This document shows, one piece after another, positions 9,888 through 19,317 of a DNA stretch of 64,000 bases (within the stretch, counting starts at the first letter, position 1; each line of letters begins with the position of its first letter). The position numbers were made by a program, and so were the translations under genes. The stretch lies in NCBI RefSeq assembly GCF_021729015.1, contig NZ_JAJQQZ010000001.1, positions 434,001 through 498,000 of the forward strand, written 5' to 3'. The stretch comes from Halobacterium rubrum (GTDB lineage Archaea > Halobacteriota > Halobacteria > Halobacteriales > Halobacteriaceae). The notes under the pieces were generated by a model. It worked only from the letters and a program-made list of their open reading frames with translations. It was not told the DNA's origin and did no database searches.

Positions 9888-10280
9888 ATGACGTGTCCGA
9901 ACTGCGGCAGTCCCACGCTCTCTTTCCCCGTCCCGGAGTCGGTCCGTGGACACTTGCCCGACGACCGCGCAAGCGCCACCATCTGTACGCACTGTCTCCA
10001 GGTCGCGCCGAGCGACGACGCCGTCTCGGAGTACCCCGATTTCTCCCGCGCGAGCACCGCGTTCCCCGACGACGGCGAGACGGCGGCCGTGCTCGCCAGC
10101 CTCCTCGCGCTGCTGGACCGGCTCGTGTTGCACCGCGAGGACGCCGACGCCGTCGCCGAAGTCGCCGAACGTCGGGGCGTCGACGTGCTCCTGTTCCTGG
10201 ACCGGGTCGCCGCCGACGACAGCGCCGACCCGGAGCTCGACGTGACCCGGCGGCGCACCCAGCTCGAACAGCTCATCTGA
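9888..10280 (+). CDS. Small zinc-ribbon haloarchaeal protein (DUF6276-like)
   Basis: Protein of 130 residues with an N-terminal CPNC and, about 28 residues later, CTHC, which together look like one zinc ribbon. An acidic helical region follows. It resembles a haloarchaeal family of unknown function (DUF6276). Start ATG 9888 follows atpD by 75 bp, and the next gene starts 47 bp after its stop. No function can be assigned from the sequence. Confidence 0.8.
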   Translation: MTCPNCGSPTLSFPVPESVRGHLPDDRASATICTHCLQVAPSDDAVSEYPDFSRASTAFPDDGETAAVLASLLALLDRLVLHREDADAVAEVAERRGVDVLLFLDRVAADDSADPELDVTRRRTQLEQLI

Positions 10281-10327
10281 CTGCCGGCACGCCAGCAGTT
10301 AGGGGGCTGGCCGCCGACAGTCGCGAC

Positions 10328-11884
10328 ATGAACACCGAGTGGGCCGACGCCGGCCGGCTGGCTGGCTTGCGCGAGGACCTCGTAGTCACGGGCGAGCGCG
10401 CCCGGATTCCCGTGGAGGCACCGTTCACGGGCGAGGAGATCGCCGAACTCCCCGCCGGCACGGAGGCGGACGTCGAGGCCGCGGTCGCACAGGTCCAGGA
10501 CGCCCAAGAGTCGTGGGCCGAACGCTCCGTCGCGGAGCGGACGGCGGTCCTCGACCGGTACGCCGACCGCGTGCTGGACGCGCAACGCGACGTGCTGGAC
10601 CTCGCACAGCTGGAGTCCGGGAAATCCCGGCGGGACGCCTTCGAGGAGGTGCTGGACGTGGCGGCGACGGCGGACCACTACGCGAACGTCGCCGAGGACC
10701 TGCTGGCGAGCGAGCGCCGCTCCGGCGTGATTCCGGGGCTCGTCAGGCCGACGGTCCACCGCCACCCGAAGGGGGTCGTCGGCATCATCTCGCCGTGGAA
10801 CTACCCGGTGACGCTGGCCATCTCGGACGCGCTGCCGGCGCTGGCGGCGGGCAACGGCGTCGTGCTGAAGCCCGCCGAGCAGACCACGCACGTCGCCTTG
10901 CTGGCGCGCCGGCTGCTCGTGGAGGCCGGGCTGCCCCCGGAGCTGTTCGCCGTCGTGTCCGGGGAGGGCGAGCGGGTCGGCGCCGCGCTCGTCGACCACG
11001 TCGACTACGTGGCGTTCACGGGGTCGACGCGCGCCGGCCGCGAGGTCGCCGCCGCAGCCGGCCGGAACCTCGTGGACTGTTCGCTGGAGCTCGGCGGGAA
11101 GAACCCGCTGCTCGTACTGGACGACGCCGACCCCCAGAAGGCCGCTGCGGGCGCCGTCAGAGCGTGCTACGCGAACGCCGGCCAGCTCTGCATCAGCACC
11201 GAGCGGCTGTACGTCCACGACGACGTCTACGACGACTTCCGGGACGCGTTCGTCGCGGCCGCCCGCGACCTCCGGCTCGGCACCGGGTTCTCGTACGGCC
11301 CCGAGATGGGGAGCCTCCAGAACGAACCCCAGTTGCGGAAGACCGTCGAACACGTCGAGGACGCCGTCGAGAAGGGGGCGGACGTGCTGGCGGGCGGCCG
11401 CGAACGCCCGGACCTCGGCCCGTACTGCTACGAGCCGACGGTGCTGGAGGGCGTCACCGAGGGGATGACTGCCTACGACGAGGAGACGTTCGGCCCGGTC
11501 GCGTCGCTGTACCGGGTCGACAGCGTCGACGAGGCCGTCGCGCGCGCCAACGACTCCGAGTACGGCCTGAACGCCTCCATCTGGACGGGCAACCCGGAGC
11601 GCGGGGCCAGCGTGGGTCGTCGCATCGACTGTGGCACCGTCAACGTCAACGAGGGGTACGCCGCCGCGTGGGCGTCCATCGACGCGCCGATGGGCGGCAT
11701 GGGCGACTCCGGGGTCGGCCGCCGGCACGGCGACGAGGGCCTGCTGCGGTTCACGGAGGCCCAGACCGTCGCCGTGCAGCGCGGCCCCCGCGTCGACCCC
11801 GGGCCGCTCCCGCAGGCGCTGTGGGCGAAGGCGATGACCGCCGGGACGCGCCTGCTCGGACGGCTCCCGGGGTGGCTGCGGTGA
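10328..11884 (+). CDS. Aldehyde dehydrogenase, NAD(P)-dependent
   Basis: Oxidises an aldehyde to the acid. The 518-residue protein has the full superfamily set: PWNYP in the cofactor region, FTGSTRAG, ELGGKNP with the general-base Glu, and GQLCIS with the nucleophilic Cys. It resembles succinate-semialdehyde-type dehydrogenases, but substrate cannot be read. The extra C-terminal tail (LWAKAMTAGTRLLGRLPGWL) is amphipathic and may touch the membrane. Its stop overlaps the next gene by 4 nt (GTGA), so the two are almost certainly one transcript. Confidence 0.9.
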   Translation: MNTEWADAGRLAGLREDLVVTGERARIPVEAPFTGEEIAELPAGTEADVEAAVAQVQDAQESWAERSVAERTAVLDRYADRVLDAQRDVLDLAQLESGKSRRDAFEEVLDVAATADHYANVAEDLLASERRSGVIPGLVRPTVHRHPKGVVGIISPWNYPVTLAISDALPALAAGNGVVLKPAEQTTHVALLARRLLVEAGLPPELFAVVSGEGERVGAALVDHVDYVAFTGSTRAGREVAAAAGRNLVDCSLELGGKNPLLVLDDADPQKAAAGAVRACYANAGQLCISTERLYVHDDVYDDFRDAFVAAARDLRLGTGFSYGPEMGSLQNEPQLRKTVEHVEDAVEKGADVLAGGRERPDLGPYCYEPTVLEGVTEGMTAYDEETFGPVASLYRVDSVDEAVARANDSEYGLNASIWTGNPERGASVGRRIDCGTVNVNEGYAAAWASIDAPMGGMGDSGVGRRHGDEGLLRFTEAQTVAVQRGPRVDPGPLPQALWAKAMTAGTRLLGRLPGWLR

Positions 11885-12957
11885 GCGCCGTCTTCCTCAC
11901 CGGATTCCCGGGCTTTCTGGGGTCGGCGCTCGTCGACCGGCTGCTCGACCGCCGGGAGACGGTCCACTGTCTCGTCCAGCCGAAGTACCGCGAGGCCGCC
12001 GAGGCCCGGGCCGCCGACCTCGCGGGCGAGGACCGGCAGGACGCAATCGTGCTCCACGCCGGCGACGTCACGGAGCAGGGGCTCGCCCTCGACGACGACG
12101 CCCGCGAGACGATTCGGGCCGAGACCCGGGAGCTGTTCCACCTCGCCGCCGTCTACGACCTCGCCGTCGACCGCGCGGTCGGCGAGGCCGTCAACGTGGA
12201 CGGTACCCGCCACGTCCTCGACCTCGCCGAGGTCTGTACGGACCTCGAGTGCTTCCACTACGTGAGCACCTGTTACGTGAGCGGGCGCCACGACGGCGTC
12301 TTCGGGCCCGACGACCTCGACGTCGGGCAGTCGTTCAACAACCACTACGAGGCGACGAAGTTCGAGGCCGAACTGCTCGTCCAGGAGCGAATGGCCGAGG
12401 GGCTGCCGGCGACCGTCTACCGGCCCGCCATCACGGTCGGGGACAGCGAGACCGGCCGGACCCAGAAGTACGACGGTCCCTACTTCGTGATGCGGTGGCT
12501 GCAGCGCTGCCCCGGTGTCGCACCGCTGCCGGTGTTCTCGGGCGCCGCCAGCACCGAGCTGAACGTCGTCCCCCGGAACTTCGTCGTGGACGCCATCGAC
12601 CACCTCAGCGAGCACGGCGAGCCCGGCACCGTCTACCAGCTCTGCGACGCCAACCCCCCGACGATTCCCGAGCTCACGCGACTGCTCGCCGACGTCACCG
12701 ACACGCGCGTGCTCCCGGTGCCGTCGACGCCCGGGCTGGCGAAACGCCTGCTCGGCACGGGCCTCGGCCGGTCGGTCGCCGGCATCCCGCCGGAGACCCT
12801 GGACTACTTCACGCACCCGACGACGTACGTCGCCCCACACACCCGCCGCGACCTCGCGGGCTCGGGCATCGCCTGTCCGGCCTTCGAGAGCTACGTCGAC
12901 GTGCTCGCCGCCTACGCCCGCGACAACCCCGAGGTCGGCAGCGACGCGATGACGTAG
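11881..12957 (+). CDS. Extended SDR / thioester-reductase-like NAD(P) oxidoreductase
   Basis: Rossmann-fold reductase of 358 residues. The N-terminal nucleotide motif TGFPGFLGSALV resembles the fatty-acyl and thioester reductase branch of extended short-chain dehydrogenases. The catalytic pair YEATK is present in the expected Y-x-x-x-K form. The GTG start overlaps the aldehyde dehydrogenase stop by 4 nt. Together the pair could interconvert an acyl or alcohol group and an acid through an aldehyde, but this is inference and the substrate is unknown. Confidence 0.82.
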   Translation: MSAVFLTGFPGFLGSALVDRLLDRRETVHCLVQPKYREAAEARAADLAGEDRQDAIVLHAGDVTEQGLALDDDARETIRAETRELFHLAAVYDLAVDRAVGEAVNVDGTRHVLDLAEVCTDLECFHYVSTCYVSGRHDGVFGPDDLDVGQSFNNHYEATKFEAELLVQERMAEGLPATVYRPAITVGDSETGRTQKYDGPYFVMRWLQRCPGVAPLPVFSGAASTELNVVPRNFVVDAIDHLSEHGEPGTVYQLCDANPPTIPELTRLLADVTDTRVLPVPSTPGLAKRLLGTGLGRSVAGIPPETLDYFTHPTTYVAPHTRRDLAGSGIACPAFESYVDVLAAYARDNPEVGSDAMT

Positions 12958-13027
12958 CCGGCGAGCCGACTCCGGCGACGGCGGCCCCAGCGGTGAGGCT
13001 TATCCGGCTCTGCGCCTAACTCGACGT

Positions 13028-13693
13028 GTGGTAAAGTCCCCGTTCGAGATTCTGGGCGTCGACCCCGGCGCGGACGACGACGAGGTCGAGCGCGCGTACC
13101 GCCGGCGCGTCGTCGAGACCCACCCCGACCAGGGCGGCTCCCGGGAGCAGTTCCAGCTCGTCCGCGCGGCCTACGACGCCATCGACTCCGGCGACGTCGA
13201 GAGCTTCGACGAGGACGAAGTGGACACGGACCCCGAGGAGTCGGGGTTCGAGCGGCGGCCGGCGTCGGCGGCGACGCGCGTCGAGTACCTGAACTACGAC
13301 GCGGTCGCGGACGCCGGCTGGACGCTCGGCGACGACGACCTCTTCGAGAAGGCCGCCGACGCCGACCTCGACCCCCTCGACCACGGCGAGTTCACGGTCG
13401 AACCGGGCGAGTCGCTGCTGGAAGCCGCCGAGCGCCGCGGCTGGGCGTGGCCGTACGCGTGCCGGGGTGGCGCGTGCGCGAACTGCGCGGTCGCGGTCAC
13501 GGCCGGCGAACTCTCGATGCCGACCGACCACATCCTCACCGACGACCTCACCGACCAGGGGTTCCGGCTGTCCTGCAACGGCGTCCCGCTGTCCGCCGAG
13601 CTCCGGGTCGTCTACAACGTCAAACACCTCCCCGGCCTCGACGAACTCCGACTCCCGCCGTACCCCTTCGAGCAGGCGCACGCCGACGACTGA
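13028..13693 (+). CDS. J-domain / [2Fe-2S] ferredoxin fusion
   Basis: Electron carrier of 221 residues. Residues 1-60 form a short J-like domain with the HPD tripeptide (THPDQGG). A linker follows, then a plant-type [2Fe-2S] ferredoxin with cysteines spaced CRGGACANC plus a fourth in LSCNG, giving C-x4-C-x2-C-x(n)-C. The GTG start comes 70 bp after the SDR gene. The J-like part may recruit an Hsp70 system or serve as a partner surface. Haloarchaeal ferredoxins with such N-terminal parts are known in outline; the fusion's role is not. Confidence 0.88.
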   Translation: MVKSPFEILGVDPGADDDEVERAYRRRVVETHPDQGGSREQFQLVRAAYDAIDSGDVESFDEDEVDTDPEESGFERRPASAATRVEYLNYDAVADAGWTLGDDDLFEKAADADLDPLDHGEFTVEPGESLLEAAERRGWAWPYACRGGACANCAVAVTAGELSMPTDHILTDDLTDQGFRLSCNGVPLSAELRVVYNVKHLPGLDELRLPPYPFEQAHADD

Positions 13694-13726
13694 CTGCGCC
13701 GCACTTCCGCCGGAGAACCAGTCCGC

Positions 13727-14977
13727 CTAGACGCCCGTGGAGTACCGCAGAATGCCCGCGTAGCCACCGAACGCCGTGAGGAGCTGTTCGCCCTTCTCGA
13801 AGTCGGTGGAGATGAAGTGCGTGTCCGTGCCGCGCTGGTCGGCGATCTCCATCAGGTGGTCGATGGCGTCCTCGCGTTCGACCTCCTCGGCGTCCTCGCC
13901 GCACTCCGAGCACGTGTGGTCGGGGCTGGAGTTGCGGCGGTCGACCGTCTCGTACTCCTCGTGGCCGTTCGGGCACTCGTAGACGACGACGTCCTCGCGG
14001 AGGTCCTCGGAGACGAGCAGCCGGTCGACGCTCCCCATGATGAGGTTCTGGCGGGTCTGCTCGAAGCCGTACGTGGCGAGCTCCCCGCCGTTGAGCTCCT
14101 CGAAGAACTCCTCCATGTCGGACTTGTCGTCCATCAGGTCGGCTTCCGCGAGCGCCGCCTGCCCCGCGTCGACGAGGTCCGAGAGCCCGGACTCGTCGGT
14201 GTAGGAGACGTCGAACTTCCCCAGGACCTTGTCCCGGAGCTCGTGGTGGAGGTAGTCGCCGTCGAGGAACTCGTCTTTGGTCGGCGACGGGCCGCCGACG
14301 AGGATGCCGTCGAGCTCGTGGCGCTTCGCCACGAAGAGGTCGTCGGCCATCCCCGCGACCTCCTGGTAGAAGTTGTCGATGGCTTCCAGCCGCAGCCGGG
14401 CGAACCGCTGTGCGGACTGGCCACCCTTCCGCTGTTTGCCGGGAACCAGCGACTCGGCGGACTTCACGGGCTCGACGCGCTTGCCCTTCAGCCAGCCGAC
14501 GTTCGCCTCGCGGCGGTCGAGGACGATGAGCCCGTACAGGCCCTTGTCGCCGAGCATCTCCTCGAGGGGTTCGGTGAGGAACGCCGAGTCGCAGTGGTAG
14601 CGGAACGACTCGATGGGCTGGGGCGGCGACTCCAGCACTTCCGTGACCATGTCCGTGCGGCCGCCGCCGGAGTCGACGGCGCCCGAGAAGATGACCATGC
14701 CGTTGTCCGGCGGGAAGGTGTCGTAGTACCGCAGCCGGTCCTTGATAGAGGTGAGGGCGTCCTGGACCGCAGTCCGCGTCTGCTTGGACTTGATGTTGGA
14801 CGCCTCCGAGTGCTCCTGGGTGACGTGTGCGACGACGTCGGAGATCTGCCGTTCCGGAGGGATGTAGATGGTGACCAGTTGGGTGCCGCTGCCCTCGTAG
14901 TCTTTGAGCTCCTCGATGACTTTGCGGAACTCGTACTTGCGTCGGTCCTCGGACGGTACCTCGTCCTGCTCGCTCAT
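13727..14977 (-). CDS. prf1: Peptide chain release factor aRF1
   Basis: Reads all three stop codons and triggers peptide release in archaea. The 416-residue protein carries NIKS at 61-64 for stop-codon recognition and GGQ at 185-187 for hydrolysis at the peptidyl centre. A C-terminal domain has a zinc-finger-like CPNGH...CSEC. Start ATG 14977 is supported by a TATA-like GTAAGTAAGC on the plus strand at 15002-15011 (read on the minus strand), about 25-34 bp upstream. The longer open frame above it is shadow of the divergent MinD gene. Confidence 0.97.
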   Translation of the reverse strand: MSEQDEVPSEDRRKYEFRKVIEELKDYEGSGTQLVTIYIPPERQISDVVAHVTQEHSEASNIKSKQTRTAVQDALTSIKDRLRYYDTFPPDNGMVIFSGAVDSGGGRTDMVTEVLESPPQPIESFRYHCDSAFLTEPLEEMLGDKGLYGLIVLDRREANVGWLKGKRVEPVKSAESLVPGKQRKGGQSAQRFARLRLEAIDNFYQEVAGMADDLFVAKRHELDGILVGGPSPTKDEFLDGDYLHHELRDKVLGKFDVSYTDESGLSDLVDAGQAALAEADLMDDKSDMEEFFEELNGGELATYGFEQTRQNLIMGSVDRLLVSEDLREDVVVYECPNGHEEYETVDRRNSSPDHTCSECGEDAEEVEREDAIDHLMEIADQRGTDTHFISTDFEKGEQLLTAFGGYAGILRYSTGV

Positions 14978-15154
14978 TGCACTGGAGTAGCCGACCGGCC
15001 GGTAAGTAAGCTTTGACCTGCTAGGAAGGCTCTCACACGGAATCTGGCGCCGATTCACAGCGCCGGGGCTTTCGGGGAGTCGTCGCAGTGCGGTCACTCC
15101 AGTTGCACACCTCGCCGCCAAACGCTTTATGTGACGGTGTGCGAAGATGTACCC

Positions 15155-16033
15155 ATGAGTAGTGGCCGAGTGTTCGCCGTCGCCTCGGGGAAGGGCGGCG
15201 TCGGAAAGACGACGACCGCCGTGAACGTGGCGTCGGTGGTGGCGGAGGCGGACCGGTCGGTGGTGCTCGTCGACTACGACCTGGGGATGGCGAACGTCGG
15301 TCAGGTGCTCGACGTCGAGGACCCCGCCGGGGCGACCCTGCACGACGTACTGGCGGGGGACGCCAAGCCGCTGGACGCCGTCTCGGCGGCCCCCGGCGAC
15401 TTCGACGTGGTGGTCGGCGGCACCGACATCGAGGACTTCGGGCGCGCAGACCCCTCGAAGCTCCGGGGGATGGCAGACGCGCTCCGGTCGGAGTACGACG
15501 TGACCATCGTCGACACCGGCGGCGGCCTGAGCCACGACACGACCGTGCCGCTGGGGCTGGCCGACGAGACGGTGCTCGTCTCGACGCGGCAGGCGGCGGC
15601 CCTGGAGAACACGGCGAAGACCCGGGACCTCGTGGAGCGCGTCGGCGGCACCGTCCGGGGGCTGGTGGTGACGCGGGTCTCCGGCAGCGACGTGGCGGAC
15701 GACGACGAGGTGGCAGCGCTGGACGTCGACGTCCTCGGGTCGATTCCGGAGGACGGCCGGGTGGCGGACAGCGAGCGCGCGGGCGAGCCGCTGGTGTCGT
15801 TCGCGCCGGAGAGCCCCGCAGCCGTGGCGTACCGCGAACTCGGCTACGAACTGCTCGGCGAGTCGCCGCCGCTGTCGTTCAAAGACGGCGACGGTGAGGG
15901 CGCCGGGGACGCCCAGCCGGGTGCGGCGATGGCCGAGATGATGGGCGAGGGCGGCGACGCCGAGGAGTCGTCGGAGCCGTCGCTGCTGTCGCGGGTGACA
16001 GGCGGGCTGCTCGGGTCGAACGGGAAGGATTAA
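15155..16033 (+). CDS. MinD/ParA-family ATPase
   Basis: P-loop ATPase of 292 residues in the MinD/ParA group that positions proteins or complexes in the cell. The deviant Walker A GKGGVGKTT has K13 and K18, and the DYDLGMAN and VDTGGG blocks follow. The C-terminal ~45 residues are acidic and end in SLLSRVTGGLLG, which could be an amphipathic membrane-targeting helix as in MinD. ATG 15155 has CTTTATG 24-30 bp upstream, fitting a leaderless start. Divergent from aRF1. The specific cargo is unknown. Confidence 0.9.
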   Translation: MSSGRVFAVASGKGGVGKTTTAVNVASVVAEADRSVVLVDYDLGMANVGQVLDVEDPAGATLHDVLAGDAKPLDAVSAAPGDFDVVVGGTDIEDFGRADPSKLRGMADALRSEYDVTIVDTGGGLSHDTTVPLGLADETVLVSTRQAAALENTAKTRDLVERVGGTVRGLVVTRVSGSDVADDDEVAALDVDVLGSIPEDGRVADSERAGEPLVSFAPESPAAVAYRELGYELLGESPPLSFKDGDGEGAGDAQPGAAMAEMMGEGGDAEESSEPSLLSRVTGGLLGSNGKD

Positions 16034-16059
16034 GCGACCGCGCACTCGGACACTCGGGT

Positions 16060-16167
16060 ATGGCAACGGAACGCGACTCCATGTCGACTGGATGGCTGCT
16101 GTTCTACGTGCTGCTGGCACTCGCGGTCACGTACGGCGCGCTGTCGTACGTCGGCGCACCGCTGTAG
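16060..16167 (+). CDS. Tiny single-helix membrane protein
   Basis: A 35-residue reading frame starting 26 bp after the MinD gene. It has a short charged N-terminus, then one hydrophobic helix (WLLFYVLLALAVTYGALSYV) and stops. Codon use is GC-rich like its neighbours. Position suggests co-expression with the MinD-like ATPase, for which a small membrane anchor would make sense. It is too short to recognise by family, and translation is not proven. Confidence 0.5.
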   Translation: MATERDSMSTGWLLFYVLLALAVTYGALSYVGAPL

Positions 16168-16267
16168 TCGGCGCGCGCCGCAGCGGCCAGCAACGTTTTC
16201 GGTGCTCCGGGCACCGTCCCGTCAGTTCTGCTCCAGAGCACTGCCGCCGCCGCAGCCGCTGCGGCGC

Positions 16268-18025
16268 CTACATCGACTCGGGGGCGTCGATGCCGAGGGC
16301 GTCGAGCGCGTTCGCGAGCGTCTGGCGGGCGGCGTCGACGAGCGCGAGCCGGGCGGCCTGCACGTCCTCGTCGACGTCGTCGGCGAGCACCGGGCACTCC
16401 CGGTAGAAGGCGTTGAAGTCGTCGGCGAACTCCCGGGTGTAGGTCGCGACCTGGTGAGGCTCGAGGTCTTCTGCGGCTGCCTCCACCACGAGCGGGAACC
16501 GGGCGATGGACGCCAGCAGCGCGCGCTCGGCGTCGTCGGTGAGCACGTCGGCGTCGAGGCGGGGTTCGACGTCGCCCGCGGCCTCGCCGAGAATCCCGCA
16601 GGCTCGGGCGTGGGCGTACTGGACGAACGGCGCGCTCTGCCCCTCGAAGTCGAGGGCGTCGTCCCAGTCGAACGTGATGGCCTTCGTCGGCTGCTTGGCG
16701 ACGACGTCGTAGCGCACCGCGCCGATGCCGACCTGTTCGGCGATGCGTTCGACGTCCTCGTCGGTGAGGTCGTCGTCCCGCACGCGGTCGCCGAGCCGCG
16801 AGCGGACGGCGTCCTCGGCCCGCGAGACGGCCTCGTCGAGCAGGTCGTCCATGTCGACGCCAGTCCCCTCGCGGGTGCTCATGGACTCGCCGCCGGGGAG
16901 GTTCACCCACGCGTAGAACAGCTCCTCGAGGCGGTCGGTGTCGTTGCCGAGGATGTCGAGGGCGGCGTTGAGCTTGTTCGCGTGCAGCTCCTGGTCCTCG
17001 CCGAGCACGGTGACGGCGCGGTCGAACTCGTCGAACTTCCACTCGTGGTGGGCGAGGTCCCGGGTCGTGTAGAGGGTGGTGTCGTCCGACCGCAGGAAGA
17101 CGAAGGACTGCTCGATGTCCCAGTCGTCGAGGTCGAGCTGCCAGGCGCCCTCCTCCTCGTAGGCGTGCTCGGACTCTTTGAGCCGGTCGACGACCTCGTG
17201 GGTAGAGTCGTCGCGGAGGAACCGCGTCTCCTTGACGAACTCGTCGAACTCGGCGGGCAGCCGGCCGAGGGTGTCCTGCATGCCGCCGAGGACGGTGTCG
17301 ACGACTTCTTCGACGCGTTCGTAGGTGGCTTCGTCGCCCTCGTCCAGTCCCTCGATGATTGCCGCGATCTCCGCTTCGGCGGCCTCGACCTCCTCGTCGG
17401 GGCCCTCCTCGAGGAACTCGTTGCCCTTCCGGTAGTACCGCACGAGGTCGTAGTCCGGCTTCTCGCGCTCGGGCTCGGGCAGGTCGGCCTCGTCGAACGT
17501 CTCGTAGGCCCACGTGAACACCGCCATCTGGCGGCCGGCGTCGTTGACGTAGTACTCGCGAGTGACGTCGTTGCCGGCGTACTCGAGGACGCGAGCGAGC
17601 GCGTCACCCAGAATCGGGTTCCGGGCGCGGCCGACGTGGACCGGCCCCGTCGGGTTCGCGCTCGTGTGCTCGACGACGACGGACTCGCCGGTGTCCGCGA
17701 GGTGGCCCCAGTCGTCGGCCTGCGCTTCGACGAGCGTGTCCGCGAAGTACGCGTCGCTCGGCCGGAAGTTCACGTACGGCCCCTGCGAGCGCGCTTCGGC
17801 GACGTACTTCGCGTCGGTGACGTCGACGGCGTCGGCGAGCTCGCCGGCGACCTGCGGCGGCGGCGCGCCCGCCTCACCGGCGAGCCGGTACGCCACGCTG
17901 GACGCGAGCACGGCGAGTACGTCCGCGGGCGGTTCCTCGATGCCGAGGTCCCCGGTCGGGTAGCCGAGGTCGTCGAGCGCCGCCTCGACGGCGGCCTCGA
18001 CTTCCCGGCGGAAGGCGATGAACAT
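16268..18025 (-). CDS. argS: Arginyl-tRNA synthetase
   Basis: Charges tRNA-Arg. The 585-residue class I enzyme has an N-terminal recognition domain, the HIGH-type motif HVGR at 130-133 after TSANPTGP, a KMSKS-like loop ESMSTREG, and a C-terminal DALR anticodon-binding domain. ATG 18025 ([10 protein letters not shown]) is preferred over a GTG two codons earlier. The gene lies convergent with the MinD cluster and divergent from the histidine kinase. Confidence 0.97.
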   Translation of the reverse strand: MFIAFRREVEAAVEAALDDLGYPTGDLGIEEPPADVLAVLASSVAYRLAGEAGAPPPQVAGELADAVDVTDAKYVAEARSQGPYVNFRPSDAYFADTLVEAQADDWGHLADTGESVVVEHTSANPTGPVHVGRARNPILGDALARVLEYAGNDVTREYYVNDAGRQMAVFTWAYETFDEADLPEPEREKPDYDLVRYYRKGNEFLEEGPDEEVEAAEAEIAAIIEGLDEGDEATYERVEEVVDTVLGGMQDTLGRLPAEFDEFVKETRFLRDDSTHEVVDRLKESEHAYEEEGAWQLDLDDWDIEQSFVFLRSDDTTLYTTRDLAHHEWKFDEFDRAVTVLGEDQELHANKLNAALDILGNDTDRLEELFYAWVNLPGGESMSTREGTGVDMDDLLDEAVSRAEDAVRSRLGDRVRDDDLTDEDVERIAEQVGIGAVRYDVVAKQPTKAITFDWDDALDFEGQSAPFVQYAHARACGILGEAAGDVEPRLDADVLTDDAERALLASIARFPLVVEAAAEDLEPHQVATYTREFADDFNAFYRECPVLADDVDEDVQAARLALVDAARQTLANALDALGIDAPESM

Positions 18026-18176
18026 GCCCACTGGTTGCTCGCGCCGGCTAAAGGGGTTTCCGAAGGAGCGCCGGAGGGCCGACGGGCCACACCGAACGCT
18101 GCCCTGCAGTCGCTGTGCGAACTAGTGCCAGTGATTCCGGGAGTGTAATGTAGGCGGCGCGCCGTCGTGGACGCAC

Positions 18177-19280
18177 GTGAGTCGGTGGCTGACGACCATC
18201 TCCGTGACCGGTGCCGTCCTCATCGCGTTCGCGCTCGGACGGGCGGCGTTCGGCGTCGTCAGCGGCGGGGCCGCCCCCGGCACCGTCATCGACTTCGTGC
18301 TGGTGAGCGCCCCCGGCGTGGTGCTGTGGTACGTCGCGTACTGGCTGCCGAACACCGAGTTCGACCCGTCGCTGTACCCGCGCGTGCTGGCGTGGAGTGT
18401 CGGCGGCGTCGGCGTGATGCTCGCGTTCTCGCTGCTCCGGGTGGGCCACCCCGGCGTGAGCGTCGACGGCTCGCTCGGCACGCAGGCCATCGCGGTCGCC
18501 ATCGGGTCGTTCGGCGGGCTCGCCATCGGCATCCGGGAGGCAGAATCCATCACTCGTGCCCAGGAGCTCGGCGACCGGAACGAGGAGCTGGCGCGCCGCG
18601 AGCGCGAGCTGGAACACCAGAACGAGCGCCTCGACGAGTTCACGAGCATCGTCAGCCACGACCTCCGGAACCCCCTGAACGTCGCGCAGGGCCGACTCGA
18701 CCTCGCCCGGTCGAACGTCGACGACGACGAACACCTGTCGGCCGTGGCGGACGCCCACGAGCGGATGGAGGCGCTCGTGGACGGCCTGCTGTCGCTGGCC
18801 CGACAGGGCGAGACGGCCGACGACGACCTCGACCCCGTCGATGTCGCCGCGCTCGCCCGCGACTGCTGGGAGGCGGTCGCGGAGCCCGGTGCCACCCTCG
18901 ACGTCCCCGAGGCGGGCGACGAGTTCGTCGTGCACGCCGACGAGCAGCGCCTCCGGCAGGTGCTCTCGAACCTCTTCCGGAACGCCGTGGAGCACGGCGA
19001 CGACGACGGCGTCAGAGTCACCGTCGGCGCGCTCGACGACGGAGCGGGGTTCTACGTGGCGGACGACGGCCCCAGAATCCCGGCCGAGGACCGCGAGCAG
19101 GTCTTCGACCGCGGGTACTCCTCGTCGACCGACGGCACCGGCTTCGGGCTCGCCATCGTCGCCCGCATCGCCGACGCACACGGGTGGACCGTCTTGCTCG
19201 CAGACGGCGAGGACGGCGGCGGCGCGTGCTTCGAGTTCCGGGACGTCGAGCTCGCGGAGTCGGCCGCGCCTGCGGCGTAG
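18177..19280 (+). CDS. Membrane-anchored sensor histidine kinase
   Basis: Kinase of 367 residues. The first ~120 hold about four membrane helices with no visible sensor domain. A short coiled linker follows, then the dimerisation/phosphoacceptor block with H161 in SHDLRNPL, an N-box (NLFRNAVEHG), and the ATP lid blocks DDGPRIP and GTGFGLAIV. All catalytic motifs are present. No response regulator is adjacent, so it is an orphan kinase. GTG start. The ligand cannot be told. Confidence 0.9.
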   Translation: MSRWLTTISVTGAVLIAFALGRAAFGVVSGGAAPGTVIDFVLVSAPGVVLWYVAYWLPNTEFDPSLYPRVLAWSVGGVGVMLAFSLLRVGHPGVSVDGSLGTQAIAVAIGSFGGLAIGIREAESITRAQELGDRNEELARRERELEHQNERLDEFTSIVSHDLRNPLNVAQGRLDLARSNVDDDEHLSAVADAHERMEALVDGLLSLARQGETADDDLDPVDVAALARDCWEAVAEPGATLDVPEAGDEFVVHADEQRLRQVLSNLFRNAVEHGDDDGVRVTVGALDDGAGFYVADDGPRIPAEDREQVFDRGYSSSTDGTGFGLAIVARIADAHGWTVLLADGEDGGGACFEFRDVELAESAAPAA

Positions 19281-19283
19281 CGC

Positions 19284-19294
19284 CACGTTTTTCC
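19284..19294 (+). promoter_or_regulatory. TATA-like T-run upstream of taw1
   Basis: CACGTTTTTCC, with the T-run centred about 28 bp before ATG 19318, which fits a leaderless transcript. It shares the CCACG-TTTTT pattern with the dyads before crtY and carS, but here the right side reads CCACG directly and not as an inverted arm. Confidence 0.5.
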
Positions 19295-19317
19295 ACGGCA
19301 ACGGCGAATCCGGGTCC

